DNA from: Actinomycetota bacterium
Lineage (GTDB): Bacteria > Actinomycetota > Acidimicrobiia > Acidimicrobiales > RAAP-2
NCBI GenBank assembly: GCA_021324355.1
Contig: JAJPJD010000007.1
Location: 45,042-109,041 of the forward strand
Reading direction: 5' to 3'
Length of the DNA stretch: 64,000 nt
The translations under genes were made by a program, and so were the position numbers. How positions within the stretch are numbered: position 1 is the stretch's first letter; every line of letters starts with the position of its first letter. Positions 17,286 through 25,335 of the stretch are shown piece after piece. The notes under the pieces were generated by a model. It had not been told where the DNA came from, ran no database searches, and saw only the letters and a list, made by a program, of their open reading frames with translations.

Positions 17286-18086
17286 TTGTGCTGGCTCACG
17301 CTCGACCGGCCCGACAAGGGCAATGCGCTGAACCCCGATGTCCTGGACGAGATTGACGGCGCGCTCACCGCGCTCGCCGGCGATCCCGTCGTCAAGGTCT
17401 TGGTCCTGCGAGGTCAAGGGCGAGGCTTTTGCTCCGGCCACGAACTCGGTCGAGACCGCGGCCCCGATGACGTGCTGTCGGTCATGGCTCGGCTCCACCG
17501 GCCCTTCGCCACGTTCCGGCGTCTTTGGGACTTTCCCAAACCGGTCATTGCCAGCGTCCACGGCTACTGCTTTGGGGCCGCCACTCAGCTCTGCTCTTCC
17601 TGCGACCTCGTGGTCGTGGCCGACGATGCGACGATCGGCCTTCCCCGTCTCCCGATGGGCGCTGGTCTCACTCCACCGATGCTGGCGCTGACCATCGGCC
17701 TGCGCCGCGCCAAGGAGCTGGCGTTTGACATCGGGTCGACGATGGACGGACGGACCGCTGCGCAATGGGGTTGGGCCAACCGGAGCGTCCCAGCCGACCG
17801 GCTCCAGGCAGAGGTGGAAGGGTTAGCACGCCGAATTGCCCGTGCCCCCGCGGCAGTCTTGGCCGGGCAGAAGGCCACGCTCAACCGGGTTGCCGAGCAA
17901 CAGGGCTTCTGGGAAGCGGCCACGATCGGCATCGAGATGGACGCCCTTCACCACTACGCGCGAACTGGGGCTCCGACTTCGGAAGCGATTCGCAAGTTAG
18001 GGGTCAAGGGTGCTCTCGAGCTCTTTGAACGTGGAGGACTTGGCGTGGCAAACGCTGGTGACGTTTCTGGTTCAACTGAAATCTGA
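17286..18086 (+). CDS. Crotonase-family enoyl-CoA hydratase/isomerase (start codon unclear)
   Basis: A crotonase of about 266 aa from the TTG at 17286. It has GQGRGFCSGHEL and HGYCFGAATQL for the oxyanion hole, but the usual catalytic Glu region reads GLPRLPMG. Translation probably starts earlier: in-frame codons upstream encode PPFRTIRVETEGPLCW, the normal first strand of the fold, and a strong GAGGAGGA site lies at 17233-17240. No ATG, GTG or TTG follows that site in frame. ACG at 17244 is the nearest near-cognate codon, and an in-frame TGA at 17232 limits the extension. The stop overlaps the next ATG (TGATG). Confidence 0.85.
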   Translation: MCWLTLDRPDKGNALNPDVLDEIDGALTALAGDPVVKVLVLRGQGRGFCSGHELGRDRGPDDVLSVMARLHRPFATFRRLWDFPKPVIASVHGYCFGAATQLCSSCDLVVVADDATIGLPRLPMGAGLTPPMLALTIGLRRAKELAFDIGSTMDGRTAAQWGWANRSVPADRLQAEVEGLARRIARAPAAVLAGQKATLNRVAEQQGFWEAATIGIEMDALHHYARTGAPTSEAIRKLGVKGALELFERGGLGVANAGDVSGSTEI

Positions 18087-19132
18087 TGCCCAGCAGCGCT
18101 GCGACCTTTGATCGTTTTGGCTCGATCGCCGGTGATCAACAGCTTGCGACGGTGCTCTCGCTTCAGGGGTTCGGTCTTGAGCTCGCGGGAACAAACTTGC
18201 TCGACGATGTCACGTTCTCGCTGAGACGTGGAGAAGTCCTCGGCCTAGTAGGCGAAAGCGGAAGCGGAAAGACCTTGACCGGTCTGAGCATTCTGGGCCT
18301 TGCGCCGCCAGGATCCAAGCTGCGGGGGAGCATCCGGTTCAAGGGTCGCGAACTAGTCGGGGCTTCCTCAGACACCGTTCGATCCTTGCGGGGAAGTCAG
18401 CTGGCCATGATCTTTCAGGAGCCTCGATCATCTCTCAATCCTGCGATCTCCATCGGGCGCCAGATCGTGGACGTCATCCGAGTGCACGACCGAGGCATGA
18501 GCCGTCAAGACGCCCGTTCCCGAGCGGTCGAGTTGCTCGGCCAGGTCGGAATTCCCAACCCACGGGCTCTCTTCGGTGCATATCCACATGAACTGTCCGG
18601 AGGAATGTGCCAACGGGCCATGATCGCCATGGCGTTGTCCGGCGAGCCAGAGGTTCTGGTCGCCGACGAACCGACCACTGCGCTGGACGTCACCGTTCAG
18701 GCACAGATCGTCAAGCTTCTCCGATCGATCGCTGACGAGCGTGCGTTGGCCGTTCTGCTCATCTCTCACAACCTCGCGGTCGTCGGAACGGTGTGCGACC
18801 GGGTAGCCACGATGTACTGCGGACAGGTAGTGAACGTCGATTCAGTCACCGACGCTCTCACCTCCCCAAGCCATCCCTACACGATGGCGCTGGTTCTCGC
18901 GGCCCTCCGGGCGTCCTTGTCAAGCTCCGGTGCTGGTCATGAAGCCAGCAACGAGTTGACCGGGATGCCGGCAAATCCAGCAGCACCGCCGAACGGTTGT
19001 CGTTACTGGCCGCGTTGCCCGTATGCGCAGGATCGCTGTTCGGACACAGTGCCCGACTTGACCGTCTTTGCAGACGGCCGAAGCACTCGGTGCCTCCGCC
19101 ACGCAGAGCTGTCCCTTCGGATCCCGACATGA
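18086..19132 (+). CDS. Peptide/nickel-type ABC importer ATPase (OppD/DppD-like)
   Basis: A 348-aa ABC ATPase. Walker A is GESGSGKT, the signature is ELSGGMCQR, Walker B is VLVADEPTTALD, and the switch His is in LLISHNLAVV. The C-terminal oligopeptide-transporter extension carries the cysteine cluster C-x5-C...C (GCRYWPRCPYAQDRC) that in OppD/DppD binds an Fe-S cluster. It overlaps the upstream crotonase (TGATG) and the second ATPase (ATGA). It energises import with the permeases at 21951 and 23034. Confidence 0.93.
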   Translation: MPSSAATFDRFGSIAGDQQLATVLSLQGFGLELAGTNLLDDVTFSLRRGEVLGLVGESGSGKTLTGLSILGLAPPGSKLRGSIRFKGRELVGASSDTVRSLRGSQLAMIFQEPRSSLNPAISIGRQIVDVIRVHDRGMSRQDARSRAVELLGQVGIPNPRALFGAYPHELSGGMCQRAMIAMALSGEPEVLVADEPTTALDVTVQAQIVKLLRSIADERALAVLLISHNLAVVGTVCDRVATMYCGQVVNVDSVTDALTSPSHPYTMALVLAALRASLSSSGAGHEASNELTGMPANPAAPPNGCRYWPRCPYAQDRCSDTVPDLTVFADGRSTRCLRHAELSLRIPT

Positions 19133-20253
19133 GGGCAATGACTGTGCCCAAAGCGGGGCCAGCGATCGTGTCCCTCCAGGGCGTCACGGTGACGTACCGG
19201 GGTCAGCGACCTCCCCTGCAGGCTGTTCGTGATCTCAGTCTCGACATTCGAGAAGGCGAGACCCTCGGCATCATCGGAGAGTCCGGATCGGGAAAGTCCA
19301 CGCTGCTTCGAGTTATCGCCGGTCTGGCTCAGCCCAGCGCCGGCTCGGTCACCGTACGCGGTCGTGGCTCCGCCAGCTCCGGCCGGTCTGGTCGGCCTGT
19401 CCAGATGGTGTTCCAAGATGCCGATCGGGCGCTCAACCAGCGGATGCCGATCTGGCAAAGCGTCGCCGAACCGCTCGTGCCCGACAGGGTTCGATTTCCC
19501 CGAGAGCTTCGTTCAACAGCGGTCGAGCTACTTCGGTCAGTCGGACTTGACGAGACCCACGCTGACTACCGGCCGTCCCAACTGTCAGGGGGCCAGCGCC
19601 AGCGTGCGACAATCGCTCGCGCACTTGCCTCCGGAGCTCCGGTGGTGCTCTTCGACGAGCCGATGTCTGGGCAAGACGTCTCGCTGCAGGTCAGCCTGGG
19701 TCAGCTCTTGGCCCGGCTCCGGGAGGAACGAGAACTGACCTACGTCATCGTTTCACACGATGTCGGTGCGATCGCACAGCTAGCCGACCGGGTTGGCGTG
19801 ATGTACGCAGCCACTCTGATCGAACTTGGCCCAGTCGACGAGATCTTGGAGAGGCCGCTCCACCCGTATACGCAAGCGCTTATCGCCGCCGTCCCTCGGA
19901 TCGATGCAGCTCGCCATCCTTCGAAAGAGCTCCAAGGCGAGGCGCCTGACCTGCGCAACCCTCCTTCCGGTTGCCGGTTCCACACTCGGTGCCCGTTCGT
20001 GGTGGAACGCTGTGTGAGAGAGGTTCCTGCCCTGACCGGAACGGCCGGTGCCGGGTCGAGCCACCTGGTGGCTTGCCATCGCTGGTCCGAGATTGGGGCT
20101 CAACTTCGTTCTCCCTCGTCAGCGTCAGCCCCGGCCTCAGGTGACCCGGTTGGCTCACCGAAGGACCGGACCGCGGATGGGCCCGGCCATGACCGACATG
20201 AGCCCCTTCCGCAACCTGACACCACCAGCTCGAACTCAACAGGCGACCTCTAG
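19129..20253 (+). CDS. Peptide/nickel-type ABC importer ATPase (OppF/DppF-like)
   Basis: The 374-aa partner ATPase. Walker A is GESGSGKST, the signature is QLSGGQRQR, Walker B is VVLFDEPMSGQD, and the switch region is YVIVSHDVGAIAQLADR. The C-terminal cysteine motif GCRFHTRCPFVVERC matches the OppF extension, followed by a low-complexity Ser/Pro/Asp tail. The 'EPMSGQD' replaces the common EPTSALD. The ATG at 19129 overlaps the previous stop. The stop is immediately followed by an ATG, but the next gene uses a later start. Confidence 0.93.
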   Translation: MRAMTVPKAGPAIVSLQGVTVTYRGQRPPLQAVRDLSLDIREGETLGIIGESGSGKSTLLRVIAGLAQPSAGSVTVRGRGSASSGRSGRPVQMVFQDADRALNQRMPIWQSVAEPLVPDRVRFPRELRSTAVELLRSVGLDETHADYRPSQLSGGQRQRATIARALASGAPVVLFDEPMSGQDVSLQVSLGQLLARLREERELTYVIVSHDVGAIAQLADRVGVMYAATLIELGPVDEILERPLHPYTQALIAAVPRIDAARHPSKELQGEAPDLRNPPSGCRFHTRCPFVVERCVREVPALTGTAGAGSSHLVACHRWSEIGAQLRSPSSASAPASGDPVGSPKDRTADGPGHDRHEPLPQPDTTSSNSTGDL

Positions 20254-20278
20254 ATGCCGGTATTGACAGACCCTAGCT

Positions 20279-20316
20279 GCCTCGAAAAAGGCAAAGAGCC
20301 TCGAAAAAGGCAAAGA
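20279..20316 (+). repeat. 19-bp perfect tandem duplication before the binding-protein gene
   Basis: GCCTCGAAAAAGGCAAAGA occurs twice head to tail (20279-20297 and 20298-20316), ending at the Shine-Dalgarno of the solute-binding protein. Each copy can form a small GCC...GGC stem around an A-rich loop. It may tune translation or mRNA stability of the abundant binding protein within the operon. Confidence 0.85.
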
Positions 20317-20328
20317 AAGGAGACACAA

Positions 20329-21954
20329 GTGAAGAGCGATCACATGGAGCCGTTTCTCACCAGTAGTCCGGTGAGATCGATCCGCTTCCGCTGGTTTCGA
20401 TACCTCGGGGCGCTTGTTTCGGCTCTGGCCGCCTTGATCTTGTCGCTCGAGGTTGTGGCACCAGTCCCATCAGGAGCAGCAGCGACATCACCCGGATCGT
20501 CGCCGACAGGCACCCTGGTGGCGGCAACACCTCAGGGACCAAACTCCTTTGATCCGTGTGCCAATGGCGGCGGAGCCTCCATTCCCTTCCTCGATCTGCT
20601 TTACGTACCCATCATCTTTGCTGTGCCGTCGACCAACAAGCTGGTCCCAGGACTTGCCTCCTCATGGAGCTTCACCAATCCTCTCACCTTCGTGGTACAC
20701 CTGAAGCCGGGTTACACCTTTCAGGACGGGACCCCGGTGACTGCTCAGGCTGCGATCGAGAGCATCAACTACTGCTTGTCCGAGAAGGTTCAGACGCTTC
20801 CTACCTTGAAGGACATGACCGCTCCCGACCCGACCACGCTGGTCTTCCATCTGAGCGCCCCAACGGCCTCGCTGCCAGCTGACCTGTCGCAGGAACTTGG
20901 GATGCTGATCTCTCCGGCAGCCATCCAGAAGTATGGGGTCAAGGGCCTCGGCTCACACCCGGTTGGGGCTGGTCCATACGAGCTCAGCAGCTACGTGCCC
21001 AATAGCTCGGTCGATTTCAAGGCCTGGTCTGGATACAAAGTTGCTGGTGAGCCGGCTCCCAAGGAGAGCGAGATCAAGGTCGAGATCATTACCGATGAGA
21101 CCTCGATCTCGAGTGCTTTGACATCCGGAATGGTCGACTATGCGTTTGGACTGAATGCTTCGATCGTTCCATCTGTCAAGCACGACCCGAACCTTCGTGT
21201 GCACATCAACACCTCAGCTTTGGCCGTAACCGCGATGTTCCTGAACTACAACGTGCCACCAATGAACAACGTCGACGTTCGGCTGGCACTTGAGTATGCG
21301 TTGGACCGGCCTGTTCTTTCCGAAGCAGCATCGGACGGTGTTGTCGACGCACCGGCATTCTCCGTGTTCCCGCCAGGGAACCCCTATTACGACCCGAGCA
21401 TGAAGAACGCTTGGCCTTACGACATAGCCAAGGCTAAGGCGCTTCTCAAGAAGGCGGGGTACCCGCACGGGATCACCATCAATGGAGCACTTTCGATCGC
21501 TGCGCCGCCCTTCGAGCAGGATGCCATCATTGCCGCCCAGCAATGGAAGAAGGCTGGGATCACAGTGAACTTCATCCAGGACCAGCCGGCGGCTGCGTTG
21601 AGTCAGTACAACCAGCCAAAGGGAGCGCCAATGCTCAGCGTGGGTTGGGATGGAACCGTGACGCCACTCACCACCTACTTCGGGCTGTTCGGCAAGGAGG
21701 GTCTGGGGAATGCTGCCCACGTAGCCAACCCCCAGATCGAGAGTGCCCTGGCGCAGCTCAACAGCTCGTACACATCGAGCAGCGTGATGGCTCAGGTTAA
21801 GAAGATGGACGCAGTCATCAAATCGCAGGCGCTGTGGATCCCGCTCTGGTACAACCCGTTCCCAGAGGTCTACAGCACGCACGTGAAGGGGGCGCTTCAG
21901 GCCAGCGCACTCATCAACGAGCCGAACTTGGACTTCCTATCGGTGGGTGCGTGA
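20329..21954 (+). CDS. Family 5 extracellular solute-binding protein
   Basis: A 541-aa SBP_bac_5 protein that captures the substrate for the ABC importer. The start is the GTG at 20329 with AAAGGAG 6 nt upstream; an ATG at 20254 lacks such support. A signal segment WFRYLGALVSALAALILSLEV is followed by an Ala-rich A-x-A site and a Ser/Pro/Thr linker. No lipobox cysteine is seen, unusual for a Gram-positive binding protein, so it may be released or stay anchored by the signal. Family motifs include LVPGLASSWSF, FVVHLKPGYTFQDGTPVTA and DVRLALEYALDR. The substrate is unknown; family 5 binds peptides, nickel, opines, sugars and other solutes. Confidence 0.92.
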   Translation: MKSDHMEPFLTSSPVRSIRFRWFRYLGALVSALAALILSLEVVAPVPSGAAATSPGSSPTGTLVAATPQGPNSFDPCANGGGASIPFLDLLYVPIIFAVPSTNKLVPGLASSWSFTNPLTFVVHLKPGYTFQDGTPVTAQAAIESINYCLSEKVQTLPTLKDMTAPDPTTLVFHLSAPTASLPADLSQELGMLISPAAIQKYGVKGLGSHPVGAGPYELSSYVPNSSVDFKAWSGYKVAGEPAPKESEIKVEIITDETSISSALTSGMVDYAFGLNASIVPSVKHDPNLRVHINTSALAVTAMFLNYNVPPMNNVDVRLALEYALDRPVLSEAASDGVVDAPAFSVFPPGNPYYDPSMKNAWPYDIAKAKALLKKAGYPHGITINGALSIAAPPFEQDAIIAAQQWKKAGITVNFIQDQPAAALSQYNQPKGAPMLSVGWDGTVTPLTTYFGLFGKEGLGNAAHVANPQIESALAQLNSSYTSSSVMAQVKKMDAVIKSQALWIPLWYNPFPEVYSTHVKGALQASALINEPNLDFLSVGA

Positions 21955-23033
21955 CTGTCCAGGCGCAACCGGCGGCCGGGGGACGGGGCGTCGAAAGGTC
22001 CGACGCCCCGTCCCCCGGCGTCCACCGGGACCCTGATAGGGAGTCTGGGCAGGCGCCTATTCGCTCATGGCGACTGTTCTCGCCCGACATCCTGCGACTG
22101 ATCCTTCGGCGCGTCGCAATTGCCATTCCAACTGCTGTGCTGGCCAGCATCGGCATCTTCGTCCTCATCCGCTTGGTACCCGGCGGTCCCGCGATCGCCA
22201 TTCTCGGCGTCCATGCGACGAAGGCATCTATCGCCGCACTCAACCATCAGTTAGGTCTCGACCGTCCCTTTGTGGATCAATACCTGCACTGGCTTGGTCA
22301 AGCTGTCCAAGGGAATCTTGGCCAGTCACTCCAGACCCAGCAGGCAGTCTCGCACGTCATCGCGGAGAGCTTTCCGGTCAGTGCTGAGCTGGTCGGGCTG
22401 GCACTGCTCTTTACCGTCGTGGTGGCGCTCCCGGTCGGGGTTACGGCGGCTCGACGAGCAGATGGCCGTACGGACCGGCTACTACGCACGGCTTCGGGGC
22501 TCGGCTTAGCCATCCCGGACTTCTTTCTGGCCATCATTCTGATTGCAGTCTTCGGGATTGCCGCCCACCTCTTGCCGGAATTGGGCTTTGTCCCGTTCGG
22601 ACAGAATCCCGCCTCCAACCTCGACCACATGATCCTGCCGAGCCTTTCTATGGGACTGGGAGCAGGGGCGATCGTCGTACGACAGGTTCGAGCGGCCATG
22701 ATGGACGTTCTGGCAGAGCCGCATATCCGCACAGCGCGGGCGATGGGCCTTCCTGAACGTACGGTGGTCTGGCGTTACGCCCTCCGTACTGCTCTACCGA
22801 CGATCCTCAACGTCTATGGCCTGCTCATCGTTGGGATGTTCGGCGCGACTCTCATCATCGAGGAGGTCTTCGTCCTGCCGGGTCTCGGAAATGCCCTGGT
22901 CAACGGGGTCCAGCAACGGGACTACACCCTCGTTCAAGGCGTGACCATCGTTTATGTGCTCCTCGTTCTGGTCGTGAATCTCCTGGTCGACATCGCAGTG
23001 GCCCTTGCCAGCCCACGTTTGACGGAGCAGTAA
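21951..23033 (+). CDS. ABC importer permease (DppB/OppB-like)
   Basis: A 360-aa inner-membrane permease with about six helices. The N-terminal helix ends FVLIRLVPGGPAIAILG, typical of DppB, and the EAA loop reads HIRTARAMGLPERTVVWRYALRTALP. The GTG at 21951 overlaps the binding-protein stop (GTGA). The first 45 residues form a polar, Pro/Arg-rich cytoplasmic extension longer than usual, so a later start is possible. It pairs with the permease at 23034. Confidence 0.92.
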   Translation: MTVQAQPAAGGRGVERSDAPSPGVHRDPDRESGQAPIRSWRLFSPDILRLILRRVAIAIPTAVLASIGIFVLIRLVPGGPAIAILGVHATKASIAALNHQLGLDRPFVDQYLHWLGQAVQGNLGQSLQTQQAVSHVIAESFPVSAELVGLALLFTVVVALPVGVTAARRADGRTDRLLRTASGLGLAIPDFFLAIILIAVFGIAAHLLPELGFVPFGQNPASNLDHMILPSLSMGLGAGAIVVRQVRAAMMDVLAEPHIRTARAMGLPERTVVWRYALRTALPTILNVYGLLIVGMFGATLIIEEVFVLPGLGNALVNGVQQRDYTLVQGVTIVYVLLVLVVNLLVDIAVALASPRLTEQ

Positions 23034-23969
23034 GTGTCCGCGCGCTCGACCCTCATGGACTCTGCTTCCGACCTCAAGGTCGGCGAGCGAGCGACGAACA
23101 AGCTGTCGCGGCCACGGCACCGCGATCGCCATTGGTCAGTCGGCATGATCGTCAGCGTGGTCGTGCTTGTCGGGCTCCTTGCGGCCAGCGTGCTCGCGCC
23201 GGTGATCGCGCCTGACAGCCCCATAAGCCAGAACCTGCTACAGCGGAACGCGGGCCCGTCCCTACAGCATCTGCTCGGAACTGACTACTACGGACGCGAT
23301 GTGCTGAGCCGGCTCTTGTGGGGCGGTCGGTCAGCGTTCCTCGGAGTCCTCCTCAGTCTGGCCGTTGGCATGGTTCTTGGCGTGCCGTGGGGTCTGGTAG
23401 CCGGATACTGGCCGCGAATTGCGGGCTCGATCCTCATGCGACTTGCCGATGCGCTGCTTGCCTTTCCCGCACTCGTACTGGCGGTCGTCGTTACCGGAAT
23501 TCTTGGTCCTGGTCTCGTGACGTCGATGACATCGGTCGGCATCGTCTTTGCTCCAGTGTTTGCGAGGCTCATGCGCGTAGGCGTACTGGAAGTGCGCGAA
23601 CGAGAGTTCGTGCTGAGTGCCCGGCTGTCTGGGTGCAAGACCCGGGTATTGCTGCTGCGGCACCTGCTCCCGGCTGCCCTGGGGCCGGTTGTCGTTCAGG
23701 CAACCATCTTCGGTGGGCTCGCCTTTATCGTCGAAGGGGGATTGAGCTTTCTTGGGCTCGGAGTCCAGCCACCCGCGCCGAGCTGGGGTGGCGATCTCGC
23801 ACTTGCGTACCAGTACATCCTGAACTCGCCTGGACAAGTCGTAGCCCCGGGAGCCCTCATCGCGGTGGTCGTCCTGTGCACTTACCGCATCGGTGACTGG
23901 CTCCGGTCGCGGTTGACTCTTCAGATCAGGCCGAGCCGGGGTGCTGAAGCTCCCGAGATCATCACGTGA
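23034..23969 (+). CDS. ABC importer permease (DppC/OppC-like)
   Basis: A 311-aa second permease. It has the DppC hallmark LLGTDYYGRDVLSRLLWGGRSAFLG and the EAA loop REREFVLSARLSGCKTRVLLLRHLLP. It begins with the GTG directly after the previous stop, so translation is coupled. An N-terminal polar stretch of about 35 residues precedes the first helix. It completes a five-part family-5 importer. Confidence 0.93.
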   Translation: MSARSTLMDSASDLKVGERATNKLSRPRHRDRHWSVGMIVSVVVLVGLLAASVLAPVIAPDSPISQNLLQRNAGPSLQHLLGTDYYGRDVLSRLLWGGRSAFLGVLLSLAVGMVLGVPWGLVAGYWPRIAGSILMRLADALLAFPALVLAVVVTGILGPGLVTSMTSVGIVFAPVFARLMRVGVLEVREREFVLSARLSGCKTRVLLLRHLLPAALGPVVVQATIFGGLAFIVEGGLSFLGLGVQPPAPSWGGDLALAYQYILNSPGQVVAPGALIAVVVLCTYRIGDWLRSRLTLQIRPSRGAEAPEIIT

Positions 23970-24022
23970 GCCGCTGCGATGTGCAGTGATCTGGACCGAG
24001 CGCCATTGCCTGGGAGGTAAGA

Positions 24023-25255
24023 GTGAACCGTACGGACTACGGCCCAGCTGCAGAGAAGCTGCGAGACGAGCTCCGAGAATGGTTGGAAGAGAATGCTCCG
24101 GAACACCTAAGGGGAGTGTCGGTACCTCGCCAGCCTACGGGACAGCTCAAAGCAGATCTCGAGGCGTGGGGCAACTGCCTGGCTGAAGCTGGTTGGGTCT
24201 GCGTCGCCTGGCCGAAGGAGTTTGGCGGCCGGGGATGCTCGGCTCTCGAGATGGCCGTCATCGAAGAGGAGTTCCAACGAGCTCGCATACCCCGTGTGAC
24301 CAGGGGCATGGGTGAAAGCCTGGTCGGACCGTCCATCATCGTCCACGGGACCGATGAGCAACGCGCCCACTTCTTGCCACGGATCATCTCCGGTCAAGAC
24401 CGCTATTGCCAGGGATTCTCCGAGCCTGGAGCTGGGTCGGATCTGGCCAGTCTCATGACCAAAGGGGTGGTCGACGGGGATGAGATCGTCATCAATGGTC
24501 AGAAAGTGTGGACTTCGTGGTATTGGGATGCCACCATGCTTTTCTGCCTGTGTCGGACAGGTCCAAACGAGCCAAAGCACCGCGGCATTTCATACGTTCT
24601 CATCCCCATCCGCCGACCCGACGGTTCGGAAAATGGCGTCGAATTTCGACCCTTGCGCCAGATGACCGGGCAGTCTCATTTCGCAGAGACCTTCCTAACT
24701 GATGCTCGAGCACCGCTGTTCAATGTGATCGGTGGTCTCAACCACGGCTGGGAAGTGGCGATGACGACACTGGGCAATGAGCGAGGCGGGCGAGCAACCA
24801 CTCGTCACGTCGCATTTCGGGAGCAGTTTGATCAGCTCGTGTCCGAAGTGCGATCGCGGGGACGTAGCGACGACCCGCTTGTTCGGCAGCTGTTGGCATG
24901 GTCCTACACCCACGTCGAGCTTCTCCGCTATCAAGGTCTCCAGGTTCTTGCTCGACTGCAGAGCGGTGGCGACCCTGGAGCCGCGACCAGTTCGTTGCAC
25001 AAGATCCTGTGGTCCGAATACCAGCAGAAGTTGGTCGAACAGGTGATGAATCTGCTTGGTCCGGAATCACTCCTCGTTGGCCAGGATTACTCGCTTCCCT
25101 ATTGGTTGCAAACCTTCCTCACCTCTCGTTCCGACACCATCTGGGGCGGCACGGCTCAGATCCAGCGCAATATCCTTGCTGAGCGGGTGCTCGGTCTTCC
25201 GAGGGAGCCCCGGGAGGCGAGCCGCTCCAGGTCAGGACCGCAGCCCAGTCCCTGA
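24023..25255 (+). CDS. Acyl-CoA dehydrogenase
   Basis: A 410-aa FAD enzyme that introduces a 2,3 double bond into an acyl-CoA. FAD and substrate motifs are QGFSEPGAGSDLASL, INGQKVWTS and SDTIWGGTAQIQRNILAERVLGLP. The Glu of the YEGT motif of medium-chain enzymes is Gly here (GGT), as in many actinobacterial FadE proteins, so the base must lie elsewhere. GTG at 24023 follows GGGAGG at 8-nt spacing. It is 53 nt from the permease gene, in the same operon, and its stop overlaps an ATG of the regulator frame. Confidence 0.92.
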   Translation: MNRTDYGPAAEKLRDELREWLEENAPEHLRGVSVPRQPTGQLKADLEAWGNCLAEAGWVCVAWPKEFGGRGCSALEMAVIEEEFQRARIPRVTRGMGESLVGPSIIVHGTDEQRAHFLPRIISGQDRYCQGFSEPGAGSDLASLMTKGVVDGDEIVINGQKVWTSWYWDATMLFCLCRTGPNEPKHRGISYVLIPIRRPDGSENGVEFRPLRQMTGQSHFAETFLTDARAPLFNVIGGLNHGWEVAMTTLGNERGGRATTRHVAFREQFDQLVSEVRSRGRSDDPLVRQLLAWSYTHVELLRYQGLQVLARLQSGGDPGAATSSLHKILWSEYQQKLVEQVMNLLGPESLLVGQDYSLPYWLQTFLTSRSDTIWGGTAQIQRNILAERVLGLPREPREASRSRSGPQPSP

Positions 25256-25335
25256 TGCCCAAAGAGCGCTCGCCGGGAGCGAATCGGACCCTGTCGGGGC
25301 TCGCGCACAGCTACCAATACCCTACGATCATCGCT

